A stretch of DNA of 64,000 bases from Clostridia bacterium (GTDB taxonomy: Bacteria > Bacillota > Clostridia > Christensenellales > UBA1242): positions 80,992 to 144,991 of the forward strand of contig JAFQDL010000001.1 in NCBI GenBank assembly GCA_017399265.1, in the 5' to 3' direction. The notes under the pieces were generated by a model. The model was not told the origin of the DNA and made no database searches. It saw only the letters and a list, made by a program, of their open reading frames with translations. This document shows positions 24,870 to 31,566 of the stretch, piece by piece. Each line of letters starts with the position of its first letter. The first letter of the stretch is position 1. The position numbers and the translations under genes are program-made.

Positions 24870-25628
24870 ATGAAAAAGGAAAGAGAAGTAAAAAAACAAA
24901 GAAAGTTTTGGTTTAGGTGTTTAAAGCAAATAATGAAAATTAGATATAAAAGACCTAATTTTGTATATTTGGGAGAAAAATTTAGTTATAGCGGTTTAAT
25001 TTTGAGTAATCATGAGGGAACTGATGCCCCTATGAGTTTAGAGATATATAATGATGCACCTACTAGAATGTGGGGTGCAAGTGAGATGAATTCGGGTCTT
25101 ATTAAGATGTATAAGTATCAAACCAGAGTATATTATCATGAGAAGAAACATTGGAATTTACATTTGGCTAGGCTTTTTTGCTTAATAGCCAGCCCGTTAA
25201 CAAATTTGTTCTATAAAGGTTTAAATCTAATATCTACATATCGTGATGCTAGGTTAATGAAAACTCTAAAAGAAAGTATAGCAGCTATAAAAGAAGGGCA
25301 GAACATAGTTATATATCCGGAAATATCTGAAAAAGGTTATTTAGCTGAACTGGAAGGTTTTCATTATGGATTTTTAATACTATGTGAAACTTGTTACAAA
25401 AGAGGAATAGATCTTCCAATATTTGTAACATATTTTAGGAAAAGTGATAAAACATATATTATTGATAAGCCAGTAAAATATAGTGAACTTGTAAATCAAG
25501 GTCTAAGCAGAGACCAAATAGCAAATCAGTTACTTGAAAGATGTAATGAATTAGGTAAAATGCAATTCGATGAAAATAATAACATAATTGTAGAAGAAGA
25601 GGAAACTCAAACATTAGAAACTGTTTAA
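24870..25628 (+). CDS. PlsC-like acyltransferase
   Basis: A 252-residue glycerophospholipid acyltransferase-fold protein, likely acylating a lysophosphatidate-type acceptor at the membrane. The catalytic motif region reads LSNHEGTDAPMS, followed by STYRDARLMKTL, the phosphate-binding-like IVIYPEISEKG and the late motif DLPIFVTYF. The spacing is unusual: the histidine and aspartate are H-x3-D rather than the usual H-x4-D. The start is the ATG at 24870 with TAGGGA before it. It is a single gene with its own terminator. Confidence 0.78.
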   Translation: MKKEREVKKQRKFWFRCLKQIMKIRYKRPNFVYLGEKFSYSGLILSNHEGTDAPMSLEIYNDAPTRMWGASEMNSGLIKMYKYQTRVYYHEKKHWNLHLARLFCLIASPLTNLFYKGLNLISTYRDARLMKTLKESIAAIKEGQNIVIYPEISEKGYLAELEGFHYGFLILCETCYKRGIDLPIFVTYFRKSDKTYIIDKPVKYSELVNQGLSRDQIANQLLERCNELGKMQFDENNNIIVEEEETQTLETV

Positions 25629-25660
25629 AAAAACTTAACGAAAAATCGTTAAGTTTTTTT
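25627..25660. terminator. Bidirectional terminator
   Basis: AAACTTAACGA / TCGTTAAGTTT flanked by A and T tracts, between convergent genes. Confidence 0.92.
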
Positions 25661-26330
25661 ATTTATTATTTTTTAATTGGTTTATTTCGTTTTCTAATTC
25701 TGTTATTCTATTTTTTAAGTTATTATATTCTTCTTTAGTAATTGTGATTGTATTTTTGTCAGATTTTGTATTGTCTGAAGCTGCTTTTTTTCCAAGTATT
25801 GCTGTTGCACAAAGAAGACCGAAAGTTACCAAACATAATGCAACGAATAAAGTTCCTAACCCATCTATTTCAAATAATTCTACACCTAATATAAGCATAG
25901 ATAACATTATATCGATTATTATAATAGTAGTATAAGTTAGTATTTGTAATACTTTTTGTCTTTTACCTAGTTTTAAGTTTAATGATACAATAATTGAGAA
26001 AAATATAGTTGCTATAGCAAGAATATAAGTCATGTTAGAAAGAAGTTTTGGAAAGTTTTCTATCCATATAGTTAAGATAAATAGAAAAGTACTAACTCCA
26101 AGTAACGAAAGGTTTATTGTTGCGATAACTCTTCTTTTGCTAAGTATATTACATGCATTTATTGAGAATGCACTTGCTATAGATATTATGGCAAATGAAA
26201 GTAGGAAATTTAGTCCAACTCCACTAAATATAATTTTACTTAATCCAAATAATGCTAGTAGCAACATTAATACTGCTGCACTCATTGTCCCAAGTGATAC
26301 ACCTGTTAATATCCTTTTTGCTGTTTTCAT
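25659..26330 (-). CDS. Six-helix membrane protein with coiled-coil tail
   Basis: 223 residues: six hydrophobic helices (LGTMSAAVLMLLLALFGL, FLLSFAIISIASAFSINA, TINLSLLGVSTFLFILTIW, MTYILAIATIFFSIIVSLNL, TTIIIIDIMLSMLILGV, LFVALCLVTFGLLCATAIL) and a C-terminal cytoplasmic coiled coil (NNLKNRITELENEINQLKNN). AAAAGGAGTTTATT precedes the start. It has no recognised family; single transcription unit. Confidence 0.72.
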   Translation of the reverse strand: MKTAKRILTGVSLGTMSAAVLMLLLALFGLSKIIFSGVGLNFLLSFAIISIASAFSINACNILSKRRVIATINLSLLGVSTFLFILTIWIENFPKLLSNMTYILAIATIFFSIIVSLNLKLGKRQKVLQILTYTTIIIIDIMLSMLILGVELFEIDGLGTLFVALCLVTFGLLCATAILGKKAASDNTKSDKNTITITKEEYNNLKNRITELENEINQLKNNK

Positions 26331-26472
26331 AATAAACTCCTTTTTTTTAGTTTAGCATAAATATATTATATGTAAAAAACAAATTATAAAAGGAATTTAA
26401 AAAAAAATTTTTTTATAATAAGTATAATTGTAAATATTTTTACCAAAATATATTTTATATTAGGGGGTAAAA

Positions 26473-27069
26473 ATGGAATTAAAAGATAGTAAAACATATT
26501 TAAATTTAGCTAAAGCATTTGCTGCGGAGTGTCAAGCAAGGACTAGGTATGAATTCGTAGAGTATGGTTTTAGATATAATGGGTACGAGGCAATTGCTCA
26601 ATTAATTGATAAAATTGCTTATCAAGAGTTTAATCACGCAAGAATGTTGTATGCAAAACTCCAAGAAGGTAGTCCCGAGAAAATAGAAAATATTGAAATA
26701 ACAGCAGGTTTTCCATTTAAAGAAAAATGGGATTTGGAAGAAAATTTAAAATTGTTAGCTGAAGATGAGGCTGATGAGGCGGATAATTACACGGATTTTA
26801 TAACCATAGCCGAAGAAGAAGGATTTCCTGAAATTGCAAAATTGTTTAAGCAAATAAAGACTGTAGAGTTGAGACACAAAGAAGTATTCATGGAAGTGTA
26901 TAATCAATTTAAAAAGAAAAAAGTATATAAGAAATCTGCAAAAACAGTATGGTATTGTCCTGCTTGTGGATATGTTGGAGAGGGTAAAGAAGCATGGGAT
27001 GAATGTCCGCTATGTCAAGCAAAACAAGGTGTTTGCAATATGGTTTTGCCGGAGGGTTATATTATATAA
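26473..27069 (+). CDS. rbr: Rubrerythrin
   Basis: Diiron peroxidase of anaerobes that reduces H2O2 using electrons from rubredoxin. The ferritin-like domain (residues 1-145) supplies the ligands in ECQARTRYEF, YQEFNHARM, EADEADNYTDF and TVELRHKEVF. The C-terminal rubredoxin domain has two CxxC knuckles (WYCPACGYVGEG and ECPLC). 198 residues, full length. TAGGGGGTAAAA precedes the ATG. It marks the host as an anaerobe with oxidative-stress defence. Confidence 0.95.
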   Translation: MELKDSKTYLNLAKAFAAECQARTRYEFVEYGFRYNGYEAIAQLIDKIAYQEFNHARMLYAKLQEGSPEKIENIEITAGFPFKEKWDLEENLKLLAEDEADEADNYTDFITIAEEEGFPEIAKLFKQIKTVELRHKEVFMEVYNQFKKKKVYKKSAKTVWYCPACGYVGEGKEAWDECPLCQAKQGVCNMVLPEGYII

Positions 27070-27072
27070 AGA

Positions 27073-27099
27073 AGCTCGTATATAATTACGAGTTTTTTT
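27073..27099 (+). terminator. Terminator after rubrerythrin
   Basis: CTCGTA / TACGAG arms, 6-base loop, followed by TTTTTTTC. Confidence 0.8.
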
Positions 27100-27123
27100 C
27101 TATATATACGATAATTAAAGCAT

Positions 27124-27152
27124 TTGCAAAAAATGTCGAAATTTGTTAAAAT
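27124..27152 (+). promoter_or_regulatory. Promoter adjoining the lipoprotein start (leaderless?)
   Basis: TTGCAA (27124-27129), 17-bp spacer, TAAAAT (27147-27152). The ATG at 27160 falls at the expected transcription start, eight bases past the -10. Confidence 0.65.
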
Positions 27153-27159
27153 TTGTAGA

Positions 27160-28857
27160 ATGAGAGTGATTAAGATTTCTATATTTTTCTTATTTTTAAT
27201 TCTTTCTACGTGTATTGTCGGTTGTGGTTGTAATGACAATAAATTTTTTCCTGAGATAAAGGCGAACGTATCTGTTATTGAAATAGTTGAAGGAGATGAA
27301 ATAAATATAGAAGATATTTATGAGACTAATATAGATGTAAATTTGCTAGATTTGAGAATAGATAATTTAGATATTGTACATATTGAGAACAATAAGTTAT
27401 ATGCTATAAAAGAAGGTGTAACAACATTATATTTTCAATATGTATATGATAATAATATATCAATTAATATTCAGATTAATGTAAGTAAAAAAATAGTATA
27501 TGCAACTGAAATTTTAGTTAATGATAATTTGATATTGAATGTCGGAGATGTTCTTGAAATCAATGATATTTATATGATCAGTCCAAATACATATAATGGA
27601 ACTGTATCATATAATTTGATTGGTGATGCTTGTATGGTTGTTGAAGGCACTGTAGTAGCTGTAAAAGAAGGTGATACTCAAATATTAATAGTTGCTCAAA
27701 AGTCTAAAGATGAGTTTATTCAAAAAGTTGTTAATATTGATGTTGTGAAGGGATTACAAACAATTAACATTTCTGCGCGCGTTGTGGATAAGTCAAATAA
27801 TGATGTACAGCTAATTTTTGATAATACTTCAAATTATATAATTATTGAAACCATATCTGGTCTTAATTTAAAAGATTTTAAGTTTCCTGATTCGATAACT
27901 ATATTAGAATGCAATAATGATGGCGGTAAATATGTTTTTGAAGTTGCTATTGATAAAGCTAATAAGTATGTAATTACTTATTTAGATGATAAATATTATG
28001 GTGAATACGAAATTGTTTGTAGTTTTGATTTTATATCGATTGAAGATTTTAATTTAGATTTACAAGTAGAAAAAACAAATAATATATACCAATTCCACCT
28101 TGGCAATGGTGAAAACAATGTATATACTACATGCAGTGAAATAAATTTTACTTTAAAAAATAATAAAATAGACGACTATGATATAGATCTAACTGAGTGT
28201 TGTGTGTTAAAATTGGTGAATAATATTTTACAGCCAGTTGATGAAGGTTCTGGAGTTATAGTGGTTGCATATATGGATTATAAATTTGAAATTTATGTAA
28301 ATGTTACTAAAGTGTATGTAACTGTAGAAGATATAGAAATTGTTTATTCTAATTTAGTATACCTTAGTGAATCGACTGAGATAAATGTTGTTGTTAATAA
28401 TCTAGATTGTGATAAATACTTGTATGAAGATATGTGTTTAAATGTTAGTGGATTAGAAGTGATTGTAGATGGTTTTAAAATATGTTTATTGGGTAATGAG
28501 TCCGGGATTTTAAGTTGTAGTCTTGTTATGGGGGATATTGAAAAGAAGTTTTCAATTAAAGTCTTGTCTGATAAAGTAGATGATGTGAAGTTGAAATACG
28601 AAAGTTGCTATCTAGAAAAGCTTGATTTAACTACATACGAATTTGTTGAATTGGAATATTACAGTGATGGGAACAAAATAAGTATAAATAAAAATTATGA
28701 CGTAAATATTTTGTCAAGTGATGAAAATATATTTATAATAAGTAATAACAATATTAATAATATAATATACCTCTATCCCAAATCAAAGGGTGAGGCGGTG
28801 TTATATGTTTATGTAGAAGATGTTCTAATTAAAGAATTTATAATTGCAGTACAATAA
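27160..28857 (+). CDS. Lipoprotein with bacterial Ig-like repeats
   Basis: 565 residues. Signal peptide IKISIFFLFLILSTCIVGC with a lipobox (IVGC), so it is lipid-anchored on the outer face of the membrane. The body is beta-rich with repeated Ig-like/BIG2-type phrases: SVIEIVEGDEINIEDIYET, LVNDNLILNVGDVLEINDIY and KEGDTQILIVAQKS. The role is unknown; adhesion or substrate binding is typical for such proteins. The ATG at 27160 is chosen because the earlier in-frame TTG (27124) is the -35 box and no ribosome site precedes either. It is followed after 10 bases by the kinase-like gene. Confidence 0.75.
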   Translation: MRVIKISIFFLFLILSTCIVGCGCNDNKFFPEIKANVSVIEIVEGDEINIEDIYETNIDVNLLDLRIDNLDIVHIENNKLYAIKEGVTTLYFQYVYDNNISINIQINVSKKIVYATEILVNDNLILNVGDVLEINDIYMISPNTYNGTVSYNLIGDACMVVEGTVVAVKEGDTQILIVAQKSKDEFIQKVVNIDVVKGLQTINISARVVDKSNNDVQLIFDNTSNYIIIETISGLNLKDFKFPDSITILECNNDGGKYVFEVAIDKANKYVITYLDDKYYGEYEIVCSFDFISIEDFNLDLQVEKTNNIYQFHLGNGENNVYTTCSEINFTLKNNKIDDYDIDLTECCVLKLVNNILQPVDEGSGVIVVAYMDYKFEIYVNVTKVYVTVEDIEIVYSNLVYLSESTEINVVVNNLDCDKYLYEDMCLNVSGLEVIVDGFKICLLGNESGILSCSLVMGDIEKKFSIKVLSDKVDDVKLKYESCYLEKLDLTTYEFVELEYYSDGNKISINKNYDVNILSSDENIFIISNNNINNIIYLYPKSKGEAVLYVYVEDVLIKEFIIAVQ

Positions 28858-28867
28858 GGATAAGAAT

Positions 28868-29695
28868 ATGGGAAAGAGTTTGTTAACATTGATTTCGGGT
28901 AGTAGTGGCGCAGGTAAAAATACTGTAATAGCAGAACTTATTAATAAGCATGAGGACTATACATTATTAAAATCTAGCACTACTAGACAAAAGAGAATTG
29001 ACGATAAATTACAAAAAGATGGTGAGTATGCATATTATTTTTTGTCAAAGGAAGAATTTGAAGAAAAAATAAATCAAGGCGAAATGCTTGAATATGACAT
29101 ATTTAGTGATAATTATTATGGCGTAAGTAAAGGCAGTATTGAGAAAATGTTAAAAATATCGCCATTTGTATTAAAAGATATTACAGTCAAAGGTGCTATA
29201 AATTGTAAAAATATACTAAAAGATAAAATTAATATTACTACAATATTCCTTACATTAAAAAAATCTACTTTGATAGAAAGGCTAAAGAAAAGAGGCACGA
29301 AGGATATAAAAAATAGAATGAAACATTATAAATTTGAGCAGTTAAGTATTCCTTTGTATGATTATTGTATAGAAAATACTGATTTAAATGTTACTTTAAG
29401 GCAAATTGAAGCTATACAAATGCATGAGAGCGAAAATTTGTTTTTGTATCTTGGAAAAAACAAAAAAATTAATGAAAATAAAATTCAAAAAATTGAAAAC
29501 AAACTTAAGGCAAATAAAAAAGTACGAAATATTGAAGTTGTAGAGTCTCAAGGTAAAATCTTTATTGTTAAAGGAATTAATGAGTATCTGGCTTCAATAA
29601 GGACAAAAATTGATATTACAAAAAGATTTGTTCTAAAACAAATTCAAAATTGTAACCAAGAACAATGGCTTGAAATATTAGATCAGTATAAATAA
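28868..29695 (+). CDS. Guanylate kinase-like protein with C-terminal extension
   Basis: 275 residues from the ATG at 28868 (ATAAGGATAAG). Residues 1-185 are a guanylate kinase fold: P-loop ISGSSGAGKNTV, STTRQKR, the GMP-binding YAYYFLSKEEFEEKINQGEM, EYDIFSDNYYGVSKGSI, and a lid RLKKRGTKDIKNRMKHY. The family normally ends near residue 200; here a further ~80 residues (KKVRNIEVVESQGKIFIVKG ... RTKIDITKRFVLKQIQ) form a separate small domain. The phosphate and base-binding residues look intact enough for nucleotide kinase activity, but a housekeeping role as Gmk cannot be proven without knowing whether another gmk exists. Confidence 0.75.
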   Translation: MGKSLLTLISGSSGAGKNTVIAELINKHEDYTLLKSSTTRQKRIDDKLQKDGEYAYYFLSKEEFEEKINQGEMLEYDIFSDNYYGVSKGSIEKMLKISPFVLKDITVKGAINCKNILKDKINITTIFLTLKKSTLIERLKKRGTKDIKNRMKHYKFEQLSIPLYDYCIENTDLNVTLRQIEAIQMHESENLFLYLGKNKKINENKIQKIENKLKANKKVRNIEVVESQGKIFIVKGINEYLASIRTKIDITKRFVLKQIQNCNQEQWLEILDQYK

Positions 29696-29717
29696 AAAAA
29701 CTACTTAATTTAGTAAA

Positions 29718-30098
29718 GTTTGAAACCAATGTAAGTATAAAGAGAATTAGTAAAATAAACTAATTCTCTTTTTTATTAACTATATTATATTGTAAGATAC
29801 TTGACAAGATAAGAAATGAAAACACCATATAAAAATGCAGAGAAATGCAAAATCAAAAAGGTAAGCATAAGTATAGTTCGTCTGCATTAACAAGCAAAAA
29901 GATAAAACATTTCAGTGGTCCTGGTCAAGTACACTATGTAATAAATTAGCTATCAAGCATATAGCAAAAAGCGAAAGTGTGTTATTCTATGCCAACACTT
30001 TCGCTTTTATCTTCTTTTATTTAGTTTATAGGCGTATACGTGACTGTTCGAGTGACGTGAGAATACGTGCATAAAGACAAGTTTACGCTTAAGTGCCA
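29718..30098. repeat. Conserved structured left block, copy A
   Basis: Homologous to 60255-60683. In order: tip TTTGAAACCAATGTAA; terminator hairpin AGAGAATTAGT / ACTAATTCTCT plus T tract (29741-29774); a long-range helix TACTTGAC (29798-29805) with GTCAAGTA (29924-29931) enclosing an internal hairpin AATGCAGA / TCTGCATT; the shared segment ACACTATG-AATAAATTAGC; a second terminator AAAAGCGAAAGTGT / ACACTTTCGCTTTT (29967-30008); and a last block containing GTTCGAGTGACGTGAGAA and ending TAAGTGCCA. No coding frame of note. It may encode a structured RNA. Confidence 0.65.
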
Positions 30099-30100
30099 TT

Positions 30101-30343
30101 TTATTCTACATCTAGATTTTCCAAGTTAAATAATTCATCTTCAAAAAACTCAACTATTGAAATATTTAAAGCATTACATACTTTTACAATTGTTGAAAAT
30201 TTAACATCTATATTAACTTCGTTAAAGATATATCTTAATGCAGAATGAGTTAGCCCCGTTTCCTTCTCAAGTTTGTACTTTGACATTTTTTTTTCCAATA
30301 ACAGATTACTTAATCTTAGTGCAAATGCTCTATTTAAATTCAT
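30101..30343 (-). CDS. XRE-family repressor of cassette A
   Basis: 80-residue helix-turn-helix protein: LRLSNLLLEKKMSKYKLEKE, TGLTHSALRYIFNE as recognition helix and FSTIVKVCNALNISIVEFFE. Of Cro/C1 type, it probably binds DNA as a dimer. It is divergent from the operon at 30486, and the region between carries two matching palindromes (30387-30406 and 30442-30461), the expected operators for this protein. Its 3' end touches the conserved left block of the cassette. Confidence 0.85.
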   Translation of the reverse strand: MNLNRAFALRLSNLLLEKKMSKYKLEKETGLTHSALRYIFNEVNIDVKFSTIVKVCNALNISIVEFFEDELFNLENLDVE

Positions 30344-30386
30344 AATATACCTACTTATATACTTCCCAATTACGAAAAGTTTATTT

Positions 30387-30406
30387 AAGTGAAATTTATT
30401 TCACTT
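30387..30406. promoter_or_regulatory. Operator 1 (perfect 20-bp palindrome)
   Basis: AAGTGAAATTTATTTCACTT, directly upstream of the -35 box at 30411. Likely bound by the divergent XRE protein. Confidence 0.72.
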
Positions 30407-30410
30407 ATAC

Positions 30411-30439
30411 TTGACATTTTAAATTAAATTGTTTAATAT
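30411..30439 (+). promoter_or_regulatory. Promoter of the 30486 operon
   Basis: TTGACA (30411-30416), 17-bp spacer, TAATAT (30434-30439), sandwiched between the two operator palindromes. Confidence 0.8.
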
Positions 30440-30441
30440 AT

Positions 30442-30461
30442 AAGTGAAGTAAACTGCACTT
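30442..30461. promoter_or_regulatory. Operator 2 (imperfect palindrome)
   Basis: AAGTGAAGTAAACTGCACTT shares the AAGTG...CACTT arms of operator 1 and covers the predicted transcription start. Confidence 0.65.
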
Positions 30462-30485
30462 ACGTGAGTGTAACAAGGACTAATT

Positions 30486-30866
30486 ATGGAAGAAATTAAG
30501 CTTAACTACGATTTGAATGAAGGTTCAAATAAAAATAATAGTAAAGGTAATTGGAGTGGTGTTTTTGGGTTTTTAGTTTTATTCATAATTGTAGTTGTTG
30601 TAGTTGTTGGCATTTCTGTAGGAGATGGTTCAATAAATTCTAATTATTTAACTTATAGCAACTATACTCAAATTCAAAATGGTATGTCATATTCACAAGT
30701 AGTAGATATATTAGATGGACACCAAGGTGTTCTTGATACATCTTCCAGTTATGGCGGATATACTTTATCTTACTATACTTGGAGCAATAACTCAGGAACA
30801 AAATGTATTGTAGTTGGGTTTGAAAATGGTAGTGTTTGTGCCAAATCTCAATATGGTTTAGGATAA
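30486..30866 (+). CDS. Membrane-anchored DUF3862/BLIP-like protein
   Basis: 126 residues: a polar N-terminus, one membrane helix (VFGFLVLFIIVVVVVVGISV), then an outward domain YTQIQNGMSYSQVVDILDGH ... YYTWSNNSGTKCIVVGFENG ending SVCAKSQYGLG. This is the pattern of the small DUF3862/SmpA-BLIP-type fold (a repeat of about 75 residues starting with an N-G-M-S-Y helix). The function is unknown. First gene of the XRE-controlled cargo operon of cassette A. Ribosome site CAAGGACTAATT. Confidence 0.72.
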   Translation: MEEIKLNYDLNEGSNKNNSKGNWSGVFGFLVLFIIVVVVVVGISVGDGSINSNYLTYSNYTQIQNGMSYSQVVDILDGHQGVLDTSSSYGGYTLSYYTWSNNSGTKCIVVGFENGSVCAKSQYGLG

Positions 30867-30876
30867 GGAGCAAAAT

Positions 30877-31497
30877 ATGTATTTTTTTATTTATTGGTTA
30901 GTATTCTTAATTGCAATTATTGGAACTCTACTTATAATATTGGCAGTTCATCAATCTAGAGTTTCTAACACTCGAAAAAATCAAGAGAATATCAACTCAA
31001 AAGCCAACAATTCTCTAAGAAACTCAAACTTCAAGATAACTAAAAAATTTTACTTAAACGATTATGCCACATATGATCAATTAAATAATTGCAAAAAATT
31101 TATTGCCGTTGATAATGATAATAAACAGATTTGCTTAATTGACTATGAAAAAGGTAGTATGTTGATTGTGGAATTTAATGAAATCTTGAACTATGAAGTT
31201 TACGAAAATGGAAGTAATGCAACTACAGGTGGTGGTATTGGTGGGTTCTGGTCTGGTATTTTTGGAGCAGAAACAAACGGAATGTGTAAAGACTTAAAGC
31301 TTATAATCAGATTAAATAGATATGATACATCACAAGTTTCTTATGAGATAATTTCTAATACAAGTTTTAATATGGGAATAAATAAATCAACTAAACCATA
31401 TAAACAATGTATTTCTACCATTCAAGAGGTTATATCATTTTTAGAAGTTGTAAAAAACGAAAATCAAACTCATACAGAAAAAGACACTAGTGTTTAA
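30877..31497 (+). CDS. Membrane-anchored protein of unknown function
   Basis: 206 residues with one N-terminal membrane helix (YFFIYWLVFLIAIIGTLLII) and a cytoplasmic, mixed alpha/beta domain (KKFIAVDNDNKQICLIDYEK, EILNYEVYENGSNATTGGGI, LKLIIRLNRYDTSQVSYEII) that recalls small PH-like or SHOCT-linked domains. No firm family. It follows the DUF3862-like gene by 10 bases with ATAAGGAGC. Its stop lies in the loop of the terminator. Confidence 0.62.
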   Translation: MYFFIYWLVFLIAIIGTLLIILAVHQSRVSNTRKNQENINSKANNSLRNSNFKITKKFYLNDYATYDQLNNCKKFIAVDNDNKQICLIDYEKGSMLIVEFNEILNYEVYENGSNATTGGGIGGFWSGIFGAETNGMCKDLKLIIRLNRYDTSQVSYEIISNTSFNMGINKSTKPYKQCISTIQEVISFLEVVKNENQTHTEKDTSV

Positions 31498-31515
31498 TTT
31501 ACTAGTGTCTTTTAA
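31479..31515. terminator. Terminator at the right end of cassette A
   Basis: AAGACACTAGT / ACTAGTGTCTT with a 9-base loop that contains the stop codon; A and T tracts on both sides allow both directions. Copy B has an equivalent hairpin at 61615-61644. Confidence 0.82.
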
Positions 31516-31530
31516 TTAATTCTAATTATT

Positions 31531-31566
31531 TGCTAGTTTCGATTAAACTAGGTCTTCGGTGTTCTT
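31531..31566. repeat. Right-end repeat of cassette A
   Basis: CTAGTTT / AAACTAG around CGATT, then GTCTTCGGTGTTCTT. It aligns with 61659-61692 of copy B and, inverted, with the left tips. Confidence 0.55.

Larger units (their letters stand above)
29698..31566. mobile_element. Cargo cassette copy A (novel element family)
   Basis: A ~1.87-kb unit filling exactly the gap between the stop of the kinase-like gene (29695) and the stop of the calcium ATPase (31567). The left ~400 bases (29718-30098) are homologous to the left of copy B at 60.2 kb. The right end (31481-31566) resembles the right end of copy B. The right tip read on the minus strand (ATCGAAACTAGC) is an inverted version of the left tip (TTTGAAACCAATG; TTTTGAAACTAGTG in copy B). 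Between them lies cargo unlike that of copy B: an XRE regulator and two membrane-protein genes. No transposase is present, so any mobility would be in trans. Confidence 0.6.

Noticed and set aside
27057-27239. 60-residue minus-strand frame near rubrerythrin
   Set aside because: It overlaps the terminator and the lipoprotein signal peptide region and has no ribosome site.
30029-30098. tRNA-like GTTCGAGT in the cassette left blocks
   Set aside because: No acceptor stem, anticodon arm or D arm can be folded around it; it is part of a longer stem conserved between the two copies.
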